DNA of 7,275 nt from Bacteroidota bacterium (GCA_004356385.1 SMXL01000147.1:1-7275); one strand, 5' to 3'. Positions 1 to 6,474 are shown, counted from the stretch's first letter. The notes: generated from the sequence alone by a model not told the origin. Made by a program: numbers and translations.

Positions 1-902
1 GAGATGGCCCGTTGCGCGATCTCTGTAGCCGATTTTATCGTTTCAGACTTCCCACCGAGCACAATCATTTCAGCGGCGAGCATCAGCGTAACCTCCATAA
101 GATCGGGTACGTCTTTCCCGCGCAGGCAGGCAATTGATTCTTCCATTTCAGGCCAATTTCCGATTGCATGGCCCAGAGGTGAAGACATATCGGTCATCCA
201 TGCGACAGTTTTCTTGCCAAATCGCTCGCCTATGGCGACCAGCTTCTCGGCCAGCGTGATCGCCGACGCCTCTTCACTCTTGAAGGCCCCAGAGCCGAAT
301 TTAACATCCAACACCAGAGCGTCGCATCCTTCCGCCAGTTTCTTGCTCATAATCGAGGCCGTAATGAACGGAATAAACTCGACCGTCCCCGTCACATCCC
401 GTAGCGCATACAGTTTTCTGTCCGCCGGGGCGATGTCCTCCGTCTGTCCGATCATGACTATACCGATTCTCTCCAGCTGCTCGCGGTAAGCCTTGCTGTC
501 CATGTCGGTCGAAAAACCGGGAATGGATTCGAGTTTGTCCAGCGTTCCACCCGTGTGCCCCAGTCCGCGGCCAGAAATCATCGGGACTGGAATGCCGCAG
601 GACGCAACCAGAGGGGCCAGGATTAGAGACACCTTGTCGCCCACTCCTCCGGTCGAGTGCTTGTCGACTTTGATTCCTGGAACCGAACTGAGGTCTATCC
701 GCTCGCCCGAGGCGAGCATGGCATCCGTCAGGGCAACGGCCTCGTCGTCGGACATGCCGTTCAGGAAGCTCGCCATCAGAAACGCGCTCATCTGATAATC
801 AGGAACGTCACCGGCCGTGTACGACTCAATCAGCGCATGAATCTGCGCCGAATCAAGATGCCCGCCGTCCCGCTTCGTTCGTATGAGTTCAACTACATTC
901 AT
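1..902 (-). CDS. deoA: Thymidine / pyrimidine-nucleoside phosphorylase, 3' end cut by window edge
   Basis: This enzyme cleaves thymidine or uridine with phosphate to the free base and (deoxy)ribose-1-phosphate, in cytosolic pyrimidine salvage. About 300 codons are visible, of roughly 430 usual for the family; the C-terminal domain lies beyond base 1. Seen in the translation: the N-terminal helical domain (about residues 1-65, opening MNVVELIRTKRDGG), the phosphate-binding stretch KVDKHSTGGVGDK (78-90), the family signature SGRGLGHTGGTLDKLE (110-125), and YALRDVTGTVEFIPFITAS with R168, S183 and K187 at the base-binding positions. The ATG at 902 is the expected N-terminus for the family; no strong Shine-Dalgarno precedes it. 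Two aromatic residues (F176, F179) sit where the family usually has Ser and Leu. Thymidine-specific and broad pyrimidine (pdp) members cannot be told apart here. It follows rpmE but lies behind a terminator, so it probably has its own promoter. The only candidate I see is a TTTACA box at 950-955 with a poor -10. Confidence 0.93.
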   Translation of the reverse strand, partial: MNVVELIRTKRDGGHLDSAQIHALIESYTAGDVPDYQMSAFLMASFLNGMSDDEAVALTDAMLASGERIDLSSVPGIKVDKHSTGGVGDKVSLILAPLVASCGIPVPMISGRGLGHTGGTLDKLESIPGFSTDMDSKAYREQLERIGIVMIGQTEDIAPADRKLYALRDVTGTVEFIPFITASIMSKKLAEGCDALVLDVKFGSGAFKSEEASAITLAEKLVAIGERFGKKTVAWMTDMSSPLGHAIGNWPEMEESIACLRGKDVPDLMEVTLMLAAEMIVLGGKSETIKSATEIAQRAI

Positions 903-966
903 GAACGTGGTACCACAGATCAATGAAAAATCCGTCCTGATGGCAACGGTGTAAATTTCTCTCTAC

Positions 967-998
967 AAAAAAAGGCGATCTGCAAATACAGACCGCCT
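967..998 (-). terminator. Intrinsic terminator downstream of rpmE
   Basis: Read on the minus strand, AGGCGGTCTG and CAGATCGCCT form a 10-bp stem around a 6-base loop, followed directly by seven T. One pair is a G·U wobble that exists only in the minus-strand transcript; on the plus strand the same position is an A/C mismatch. The T run is also on the correct side for minus-strand transcription. It lies 24 bases after the rpmE stop and before deoA. Confidence 0.88.
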
Positions 999-1021
999 CT
1001 CTAAACGGTGTGAACCGCTTA

Positions 1022-1252
1022 CTACTCCGTTTCGGCTTCGTCAGCTGTCTTCGTGCCATAACGACGACGAAATTTCTCGACTCGTCCTGCCGTGTCCACA
1101 TACTGTCTCCGGCCGGTGTAGAAGGGGTGATTCGTTGAGTCCACTTCCGACTTGTACTCCTCTCCCTTCATGGTCGAGCGAGTCGTAAACGTGGAACCAT
1201 CGGCCAGCGTTACTTTGATAAAATGATAATCTGGATGAATATCGTTCTTCAT
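1022..1252 (-). CDS. rpmE: 50S ribosomal protein bL31, cysteine-free form
   Basis: This is a structural protein of the large ribosomal subunit, located at the central protuberance and contributing to contact with the small subunit. The 76-residue product starts [10 protein letters not shown] and carries the family blocks TFTTRST, HPFYTG and [10 protein letters not shown], ending in a short acidic tail (ADEAETE). It has the length and block order of classic bL31. However, the four zinc-ligand cysteines of zinc-binding members are absent, replaced by residues such as Leu, Asp and Asn, so it is a C-minus, zinc-independent version. An in-frame upstream start at 1312 exists, but the added 20 residues do not match the family and the candidate promoter would lie inside them, so the ATG at 1252 is chosen. 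It is single-gene: a candidate promoter lies upstream and a strong terminator downstream. No Shine-Dalgarno is visible. Confidence 0.95.
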   Translation of the reverse strand: MKNDIHPDYHFIKVTLADGSTFTTRSTMKGEEYKSEVDSTNHPFYTGRRQYVDTAGRVEKFRRRYGTKTADEAETE

Positions 1253-1271
1253 GACAGACAAATAATTCTTA

Positions 1272-1301
1272 ATTCTAACGGTACAAATCCTAGCCAAGCA
1301 A
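1272..1301 (-). promoter_or_regulatory. Candidate promoter for rpmE
   Basis: On the minus strand a TTGCTT box (1296-1301) and a TAGAAT box (1272-1277, five of six matches to TATAAT) are separated by 18 bases, about 20 bases upstream of the rpmE ATG. It lies in the 108-bp gap after korB, where a separate rpmE promoter is expected. If the organism is a Bacteroidota member, its primary sigma factor recognises a different consensus, so this assignment is tentative. Confidence 0.35.
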
Positions 1302-1360
1302 TTTACGAACACTCAAAGAAACTTCCAATCGCGCGAACGCCCGAACGAGCCCATATTCCA

Positions 1361-2668
1361 CTACTCAACAATCCAGGTGTCGCCAGCGTGAAGCAATTCT
1401 TCGATCGAACCCTTCCCTACTTTCTGAATGACAGACTCGATCTGATTGTGCAGCGTTTCCTCATACGTCTCTCTCTGCTCTCGATAGAAGATGCCGAATG
1501 GTTGGGGAAGGTCTTTGCTCCAGAAAACACGGCAAACGATTCCGGCCAGATCTCGATTGGTCTCGTCGTATACCAAACAGTCATCAACAGACCATTTACC
1601 ATTCGTGAGATCGATCGATTTTATCTTGAAACCATCCAATCGAAGCCCCTTATTGCCGTTGTCATATACCAGCGGCTTGCCGTGTTCGATTTCTACTGTG
1701 CTTGCATCTCTAGTGGCTTTTTCCGTGTACTCAAAGAAAGCACCGTCGTTAAAGATGTTACAGTTCTGATAAATCTCCAGAAATCCGGTCCCTGAATGAT
1801 CGTGTGCCTCGATCAGCATCTTTTTCATGTGCTTTGGGTCTCGATCCATAGTGCGGGCCACGAACGTCGCTTCAGCGCCCAGCACGAGGGCTACTGGATT
1901 GAACGGATGATCAATCGATCCAAACGGAGTACTTTTGGTAATCTTACCGACTTCTGACGTCGGGCTGTACTGCCCTTTGGTTAGGCCGTAAATCTGATTG
2001 TTAAACATCAGAATTTGCAGGTTGATGTTCCGCCGCATCATGTGGATGATGTGATTCCCACCTATGGACAGACTGTCACCGTCTCCAGTCACGATCCAAA
2101 CGTCCAGCTCCGGCCGACTCGCCTTGAGTCCGGTAGCGATAGTTGGAGCGCGTCCGTGAATAGAATGCATGCCATACGTCTTCATGTAGTAAGGAAATCG
2201 ACTTGAACATCCAATTCCGCTAATAAACACGACGTTTTCCTTGGGCACATCGAATTCGGGCATGAGACGTTGAACCGTTGCCAAGACGGCGTAGTCTCCG
2301 CATCCCGGACACCACCTCACGTCTTGGTCGGACGTGTAATCGGCCCGGGTCAGCTTCGATGGTCCGTCGCCAATCACCGGCAGCGAAACCGGATCTCCAT
2401 CGGGCGTTTCTGCGGGCGGTTTTCCAGGTGACTTTTTCATACCCGGCGGCATCGTCGGCGCTTTGGTCTTCATGCCCGGTGGCATCGTCGGCGCCTTGGC
2501 CTTGCTGCCCGGCGGCATCGTCGGAGCTTTGGTCTTCATACCCGGTGGCATCGTCGGCGCTTTGGTCTTCATGCCCGGCGGCATCGTCGGCGCCTTGGCC
2601 TTGCTGCCCGGCGGCATCGTCGGTTTGCGCCCGGGAGGCTTTGAAGAAGGTCGGTCTTTGTCTGACAT
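1361..2668 (-). CDS. korB: 2-oxoglutarate:ferredoxin oxidoreductase beta subunit with N-terminal repeat tail
   Basis: This is the thiamine-diphosphate-binding beta subunit. With KorA it oxidatively decarboxylates 2-oxoglutarate (or a related 2-oxoacid) to the acyl-CoA, passing electrons through an Fe-S cluster to ferredoxin. The catalytic part starts near residue 106. Cys120 and Cys123 (WCPGCGDY), Cys154 (GIGCSSR) and Cys303 (YQNCNIF) are the expected [4Fe-4S] ligands. GDGDSLSIGGNH (195-206) through NN (223-224) is the ThDP/Mg motif. Family members usually have about 280-350 residues; this one has 435. The excess is residues 1-105: six 11-residue repeats (APTMPPG-S/M-K-A/T-K, residues 15-80), then a Pro/Gly-rich linker. 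The tail is in frame with an intact enzyme, has the only clear Shine-Dalgarno in the window, and contains no alternative ATG giving a better N-terminus, so it looks genuinely translated. The gene is translated from the korA transcript, 15 bases after korA's stop. Substrate preference (2-oxoglutarate versus pyruvate) is inferred from family resemblance only. Confidence 0.93.
   Translation of the reverse strand: MSDKDRPSSKPPGRKPTMPPGSKAKAPTMPPGMKTKAPTMPPGMKTKAPTMPPGSKAKAPTMPPGMKTKAPTMPPGMKKSPGKPPAETPDGDPVSLPVIGDGPSKLTRADYTSDQDVRWCPGCGDYAVLATVQRLMPEFDVPKENVVFISGIGCSSRFPYYMKTYGMHSIHGRAPTIATGLKASRPELDVWIVTGDGDSLSIGGNHIIHMMRRNINLQILMFNNQIYGLTKGQYSPTSEVGKITKSTPFGSIDHPFNPVALVLGAEATFVARTMDRDPKHMKKMLIEAHDHSGTGFLEIYQNCNIFNDGAFFEYTEKATRDASTVEIEHGKPLVYDNGNKGLRLDGFKIKSIDLTNGKWSVDDCLVYDETNRDLAGIVCRVFWSKDLPQPFGIFYREQRETYEETLHNQIESVIQKVGKGSIEELLHAGDTWIVE
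2439..2636 (-). repeat. Six 33-bp tandem units (two 99-bp blocks) inside korB
   Basis: Six 33-base units start at 2439, 2472, 2505, 2538, 2571 and 2604 and encode the 11-residue repeats of the KorB tail. On the plus strand units 1 and 4 open atacccgg, units 2 and 5 atgcccgg, and units 3 and 6 ctgcccgg, so the array is also two copies of a 99-bp block (2439-2537 and 2538-2636). Over the first 86 bases of the blocks I count two differences, both in third positions of Pro codons. The last 13 bases of the final unit diverge into unique sequence. The unit is a multiple of three, so copy-number change would keep the reading frame. Confidence 0.95.
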
Positions 2669-2680
2669 AGGTTGTTGTTT

Positions 2681-2685
2681 CTCCT
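2681..2685 (-). promoter_or_regulatory. Shine-Dalgarno of korB overlapping the korA stop
   Basis: On the minus strand AGGAG lies 12 bases before the korB ATG and overlaps the TAG stop of korA. The spacing is longer than the usual 5-9 bases. The overlap suggests translational coupling between the two subunits. It is the only convincing Shine-Dalgarno among the eight starts visible in the window. Confidence 0.6.
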
Positions 2686-4561
2686 AATTCTCTGGGATTC
2701 GCTCTGTCGAACCGATCATCTCGGAAATCTTGTCTGAAATCTCACTCGCTTTGAAGGGCATCCCCTCAACCTTATTCAACGGCCTCATGTCGAGTAGAAA
2801 ACGATCTCTAAGGACTTTGACCAACTGACCGTTATTCAGCTCTGGAACCAACCATTTCTTAAAGCTTGCAGCAATTACACCCAATTCGTCTGGCAACGGA
2901 TTAAGAAACCTAATATGCACAGCGCTGACCGAGAGTCCAGCATTTCGAGCTCTAGAAACCCCGGCTTCAATAGATCCTTTTGTTGATCCCCATCCGATAA
3001 CGAGTAAATCGCCCGAGTCATCTCCGAAAATTTTCAGCGGAGTGTGCTCGGCTTTGATGCGCTCGACCTTTTCCGCACGCAAATCCGTCATGAGTTGATG
3101 GTTGTCCGGTTCGTAGGATACGTTTCCGGAAATGTTCTCTTTCTCCAGGCCGCCGATTCGATGTTCCAATCCGGGCGTTGCGGGCTTGGCCCAAGGTCTG
3201 GCAAGTGTCGTTTCGTCTCGGGTATACGGCAGAAACACGTCCTCTCCATTCTCTGAGCTTTTCCGCGCTGGGGCAAATTTGACTTCGAAATCCCGCAAAG
3301 AATCCGCGTCGGGAATCAACCACGGCTCTGCTCCATTCGCCAGATATCCATCTGACAAAAGAATGACGGGCGTCATATACTTGACTGCGATTCGGCATGC
3401 TTCGTAAGCCGTCTCGAAGCAGTCGCCAGGCGTACTGGATGAGATAATCGGTAACGGAGAATCGCCATTCCGTCCATACATCGCCTGCAGCAGGTCGCTC
3501 TGCTCGGTTTTGGTGGGTAGTCCGGTTGACGGCCCTCCCCGCATCACATTTATGATGACGAGAGGAAGCTCGGCGATCAGAGCCAGGTTAATGGCCTCGG
3601 ATTTAAGCGCAAGACCTGGGCCCGATGTCCCAGTCACACCCAAATTTCCTCCGAAGCTCGCACCGATGGCGCTTCCGACGGCTCCAATTTCATCTTCGGA
3701 TTGCATCGTGATGACGCCGTAATTCTTATAGCGACTCAGAGCATGCAAAAGATCCGAAGCCGGTGTGATGGGGTACGACCCGTAAAATATTTTGAGCCCG
3801 CTCTTCTGGCCCGCCGCAACTAAGCCCATCGCTAAAGCCGTAATTCCCTGAATCACACGATATTTCCCGGCAGAAAGATTAGCCGGATTGACCTCGTAGC
3901 GGAAGGCGAACTGCTCCGTGGTCTCGCCGAAATGATACCCTTTATGGAGAAGCTGAAGGTTCGCGTTCTTGATGTTCTCCTTCTTCGCAAACTTTGTCGA
4001 AATCCAGTCGACAGCGGGCTTGATGGGACGCGAATACATCCATAGGGCGAGTCCCAGCGCAAACATATTTTTCGAGCGATCGATCTCCTTGTGAGTAAGA
4101 TCCGAGTCGGCCAGCGTCTCGCGAGTCAGACGAGTGAGTTCCACCGAGATGACGCGAAATTTGTCGAGGGATCCGTCTTCGAGTGGATTCGATTCGATAT
4201 TGGCCAGCTTAAAATTCTTCTGGTCGAAGGAATTGATGTTCACCAGGATGGTCCCACCAATTCGTACGCGGCCCAGATTCACGACAAGAGCAGCCGGGTT
4301 CATGGCTACCAATAAATCGACCTCATCTCCCGGCGTTCTGACGTCCGCGGATCCAAACTTCAACTGGTAGCCACTGACACCGTACGTCGTACCGGCCGGC
4401 GCGCGGATTTCAGCTGGAAAATCCGGTAGGGTCGCCAGGTCATTCATGGCATGGGCGGTCGCCAGAGTGAACTGCGTCCCGGTCACCTGCATTCCATCAC
4501 CCGAATCTCCGGCAAACAAAACCGTAGCTTCTGATATCGTTTCAACGACTATTTTTGACAT
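2684..4561 (-). CDS. korA: 2-oxoglutarate:ferredoxin oxidoreductase alpha subunit (gamma-alpha fusion)
   Basis: This is the partner of KorB in 2-oxoacid:ferredoxin oxidoreductase, a cytosolic enzyme joining the TCA cycle to low-potential electron carriers. The 625 residues fuse the gamma domain (about 10-200, with GDSGDG at 18-23 and FPAEIRAPAGTTYGVSGYQ) to the alpha domain. The latter has YPITPAS (263-269), the MQSEDEIGAVGSAIGAS block (286-302), GTSGPGLALKSE (311-322), and RGGPSTGLPTKTEQSDL (341-357), which is typical of the KorA/PorA pyrimidine-binding region. A C-terminal transketolase-like domain contains LLVIGWGSTKGS (519-530) and PELNNGQL (573-580). The length fits the fused class, in which no separate gamma subunit is needed. 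The ATG at 4561 is the first in frame after an upstream TGA; no Shine-Dalgarno is visible. It is the first gene of the korA-korB operon, divergent from apaG. No ferredoxin-like delta subunit is encoded in the window. Confidence 0.95.
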   Translation of the reverse strand: MSKIVVETISEATVLFAGDSGDGMQVTGTQFTLATAHAMNDLATLPDFPAEIRAPAGTTYGVSGYQLKFGSADVRTPGDEVDLLVAMNPAALVVNLGRVRIGGTILVNINSFDQKNFKLANIESNPLEDGSLDKFRVISVELTRLTRETLADSDLTHKEIDRSKNMFALGLALWMYSRPIKPAVDWISTKFAKKENIKNANLQLLHKGYHFGETTEQFAFRYEVNPANLSAGKYRVIQGITALAMGLVAAGQKSGLKIFYGSYPITPASDLLHALSRYKNYGVITMQSEDEIGAVGSAIGASFGGNLGVTGTSGPGLALKSEAINLALIAELPLVIINVMRGGPSTGLPTKTEQSDLLQAMYGRNGDSPLPIISSSTPGDCFETAYEACRIAVKYMTPVILLSDGYLANGAEPWLIPDADSLRDFEVKFAPARKSSENGEDVFLPYTRDETTLARPWAKPATPGLEHRIGGLEKENISGNVSYEPDNHQLMTDLRAEKVERIKAEHTPLKIFGDDSGDLLVIGWGSTKGSIEAGVSRARNAGLSVSAVHIRFLNPLPDELGVIAASFKKWLVPELNNGQLVKVLRDRFLLDMRPLNKVEGMPFKASEISDKISEMIGSTERIPEN

Positions 4562-4849
4562 TCGAAAGCGATCGGTTAAAGAATGGAACGTCCTGCTGGT
4601 TCAGGAGGAGGCGTGAGAAGCCCCGGAAGTGAAACGATTTGAGCTTCGAAATTGGCCCTGTCCCCTAGTATACTTTAGGGACGATTTAGTTGCGATTTTA
4701 ATGTTTACCCTTCATCGACATTTGTTCTGGGTTCGTCACAGAGGGCGCTTTTACGGTACTATTCTGTTTTTGGGCACAGATCGCACTTGAACGGGTAGAA
4801 TCGTACTTTCAGCGCGTCGGAGCTCAAAAACCTGTTTATTATCTTCCTA
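4562..4849. other. Divergent intergenic region korA / apaG with an inverted repeat
   Basis: These 288 bases separate the start codons of korA (minus) and apaG (plus) and hold no recognisable gene, so they must contain promoters for both. At 4663-4680 there is CCCTA, eight bases including the palindrome GTATAC, then TAGGG: an imperfect inverted repeat. TATACT occurs there on both strands and could act as a -10 box in either direction, but I find no good -35 partner. Another -10-like box, TAGAAT, lies at 4796-4801 on the plus strand, about 50 bases before apaG. No element here can be assigned firmly. Confidence 0.5.
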
Positions 4850-5233
4850 ATGATCCCGTATACCTCCGTTACCGAAAATATCCGTGTCACGGTCCGACCT
4901 GTCTACCTCGATGGGCGCTCGGATGTGATAAACAGACGATTCGTTTTCGGATACTTCATTCGAATTGAGAACGGAGGAACGGAAAATGTTCAGCTGCTCA
5001 AGCGCCACTGGTTCATTCACGATGCCAATGACAATGTCCAGGAAGTTGAAGGGGACGGTGTGATTGGAGTTCAACCCATTATTTCTCCTGGCCAAAGACA
5101 CGAGTACAACTCGTTTTGTGTGCTCGAGACCTTTACAGGATTTATGGAAGGGCATTACATCATGGAATCCGAGCAGGGTGAACAATTTCACGTTGCCATT
5201 CCACGATTCGACCTTTCAGCCGCATCCAACTAG
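4850..5233 (+). CDS. apaG: ApaG domain protein (DUF525)
   Basis: The 127-residue product covers the whole ApaG family, an all-beta immunoglobulin/fibronectin-like fold. Visible signatures are the RVTVRPVYLDGRSD opening strand, RRFVFGYFIRIENGG, VQLLKRHWFIHDANDNVQEVEGDGVIGVQP (the most conserved block, including RHW, the DAN turn and GxGVxGxQP), and SPGQRHEYNSFC, followed by GFMEGHYIM and a closing VAIPRFDL. The biochemical role is not settled. In enterobacteria apaG (corD) is linked to cobalt resistance and magnesium efflux and sits near apaH/ksgA; neither is here. The ATG at 4850 gives the expected N-terminus and has no Shine-Dalgarno. The stop lies 3 bases from the stop of the convergent small gene, leaving no room for a terminator between them. 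Confidence 0.94.
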   Translation: MIPYTSVTENIRVTVRPVYLDGRSDVINRRFVFGYFIRIENGGTENVQLLKRHWFIHDANDNVQEVEGDGVIGVQPIISPGQRHEYNSFCVLETFTGFMEGHYIMESEQGEQFHVAIPRFDLSAASN

Positions 5234-5236
5234 TGC

Positions 5237-5506
5237 CTAGATCTGCTCGACGTCGATAACCATATCCGACGTCGTCAATTGAATGGTTCGACCGTCATTG
5301 GTCAATTCGAATTCCGAAATCGCATCGGGCAATTCTTCTTTCGGGGTCTTCATATGGAAGAGGGTGTCCATAACCACATGCCAGTCTTCCGGTGAGAGAT
5401 GAACGGTTGCCCGGCCTTCATCCTCAACCAACGGGGCGTAGTCCAGCACTTTATTCAGATGATTGACTCCCTGAATCCGGTGCAAGTTTTGGGGGACATT
5501 CTGCAT
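5237..5506 (-). CDS. Small hypothetical protein, family not recognised
   Basis: The open frame encodes 89 residues from the ATG at 5506, or 100 from an in-frame GTG at 5539 that would add a hydrophobic leader (LRISLLLL). The ATG is preferred because the bases between the two starts are pyrimidine-rich, like the leaders of neighbouring genes. The product is acidic and soluble-looking, without cysteines, a clear signal peptide from the ATG start, or a membrane segment. It appears to have helices early (NHLNKVLDY; PEDWHVVMDTLFHM) and beta-prone segments late (AISEFELTNDGRTIQL, DMVIDVEQI). It converges tail to tail with apaG, 3 bases between stops, and is divergent from thyA. The case for a real gene is that it fills an otherwise empty slot, has protein-like composition and has no competing frame. 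No function is proposed. Confidence 0.65.
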   Translation of the reverse strand: MQNVPQNLHRIQGVNHLNKVLDYAPLVEDEGRATVHLSPEDWHVVMDTLFHMKTPKEELPDAISEFELTNDGRTIQLTTSDMVIDVEQI

Positions 5507-5639
5507 GAGCAAAAGCAAAGAGATTCGTAGATTGGTCACCGGGTGATCGGGGACGGCAAAGCAACCCGGAACATATCAATTGAGGGATAGCCGTCGACCT
5601 TCTCATCTATTCGCTTGAAATCTAAAAGATCCCTTCTCC

Positions 5640-6434
5640 ATGAAGCAGTATCAAGACCTGCTACGCCACGTTCGCGAAAACGGAATATCAAAAACGGATC
5701 GAACGGGCACGGGCACGAAAAGTGTTTTTGGATATCAAATGAGGTTTGATCTCGAAGACGGCTTCCCGCTCGTCACCACCAAGAAAACATTTTTCAAAGG
5801 ACTCGCGGTCGAAATGCTATGGCTTTTGCGGGGCGATACGAATATCCGGTATTTGAATGACTACGGTGTTCATATCTGGGATCCGTGGGCCGACAAAAAT
5901 GGAAATCTCGGGCCGGTATACGGGAAACAGTGGGTCGACTGGGCCGGTGCCAACGGTCAAACGTTTAATCAAATTGAGCAGCTCATCGAAAGCATTCGAT
6001 CGAATCCCGATTCGAGAAGACATATCGTCAATGCCTGGAACGTGGCCGACGTGCCCGATATGGCCCTTCCCCCTTGTCATATGTTTTTTCAATTCTACGT
6101 GGGAGACGGCAGGCTATCGTGCCAGCTGTATGTGCGTTCGAACGATTTATTCCTTGGCGCGCCATTTAATATCGCTGAATATGCCCTCCTGCTTCACCTG
6201 GTCGCCCAGCAAACCGATCTGTCTCCGGGCGAACTCGTGTATACCATAGGTGATGCACACATTTACCTCAACCATCTCGATCAGATTGAGGAACAGTTAT
6301 CGAGGGATCCGTATCCGCTTCCGGAGCTTCGAATTCTCAGAAGGCCCATTTCCATATTCGACTATGAATACGAGGACTTAGAGCTATTGAATTACCGGTT
6401 TCATCCGTCGATAAAGGCGCCTGTGGCGGTCTGA
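5640..6434 (+). CDS. thyA: Thymidylate synthase
   Basis: This enzyme makes dTMP from dUMP using 5,10-methylene-tetrahydrofolate as both carbon donor and reductant, releasing dihydrofolate; it is a cytosolic homodimer. The product is 264 residues, the same length as the E. coli enzyme, and aligns without obvious gaps. Arg21 (DRTGTGT), Arg126-Arg127 (DSRR), the catalytic Cys146 in PPCHMFFQF, Arg166-Ser167 and Asp169 (RSNDLFLG), Asn177 (GAPFNIAEY), and His207/Tyr209 (GDAHIYLNH) all fall at E. coli numbering. The ending IKAPVAV matches the conserved C-terminus that closes over the active site. The ATG at 5640 gives the canonical MKQY start; no Shine-Dalgarno is present. It stands 96 bases before folA, which recycles its dihydrofolate product, although a terminator-like hairpin lies between them. 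Residue 168 is Asn rather than the E. coli Cys, a common variation. Confidence 0.98.
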   Translation: MKQYQDLLRHVRENGISKTDRTGTGTKSVFGYQMRFDLEDGFPLVTTKKTFFKGLAVEMLWLLRGDTNIRYLNDYGVHIWDPWADKNGNLGPVYGKQWVDWAGANGQTFNQIEQLIESIRSNPDSRRHIVNAWNVADVPDMALPPCHMFFQFYVGDGRLSCQLYVRSNDLFLGAPFNIAEYALLLHLVAQQTDLSPGELVYTIGDAHIYLNHLDQIEEQLSRDPYPLPELRILRRPISIFDYEYEDLELLNYRFHPSIKAPVAV

Positions 6435-6443
6435 TATTTGTTC

Positions 6444-6474
6444 GCCTGAGTCACTCGGGCTATCGTCTTTTTTT
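6444..6474 (+). terminator. Probable terminator or attenuator between thyA and folA
   Basis: GCCTGAG and CTCGGGC pair as a 7-bp stem (one T·G wobble) around a 3-base loop. A seven-T run follows at 6468-6474 inside a longer pyrimidine stretch. The T run begins 7 bases after the stem rather than immediately, which weakens the call. It starts 10 bases after the thyA stop, where a terminator would be expected. If active, it would reduce read-through into folA. Confidence 0.5.

Noticed and set aside
4..795. Plus-strand open frames of 161 and 100 residues at the left edge
   Set aside because: They are antisense to the phosphorylase gene, whose conserved motifs run through the whole stretch on the minus strand.
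927..955. A deoA promoter made of TTTACA and GATTTT with 17-base spacing
   Set aside because: The first box is good but the second matches poorly (3 of 6), so it is not listed as a feature.
1253..1312. An N-terminal extension of rpmE starting at 1312
   Set aside because: The extra 20 residues do not belong to bL31, and the candidate promoter lies inside them.
1305..1360. A possible terminator after korB
   Set aside because: Short GC-rich self-complementary bits are present, but no stable stem with a T tract on the minus strand.
1223..1795. A 190-residue plus-strand open frame
   Set aside because: It lies antisense to rpmE and the 3' part of korB, with no family features; both genes underneath are certain.
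2439..2636. A CRISPR array
   Set aside because: The 33-bp units are contiguous without spacers and lie inside a coding frame.
2278..2687. Plus-strand open frames with hydrophobic repeats (MPGGIVGALALLPGG-like) opposite the korB tail
   Set aside because: They are the antisense reading of a 33-bp repeat whose length is a multiple of three, so all frames stay open. The minus frame continues into an intact KorB and has a ribosome binding site.
4591..4606. Small hairpin TCCTG / CAGGA in the korA leader
   Set aside because: The stem is only 5 bp with a 6-base loop and has no partner structure suggesting a riboswitch or attenuator.
5539..5569. Inverted repeat CCGGGT ... ACCCGG upstream of thyA
   Set aside because: Six-base arms with a 19-base loop and no T tract; this is easily expected by chance.
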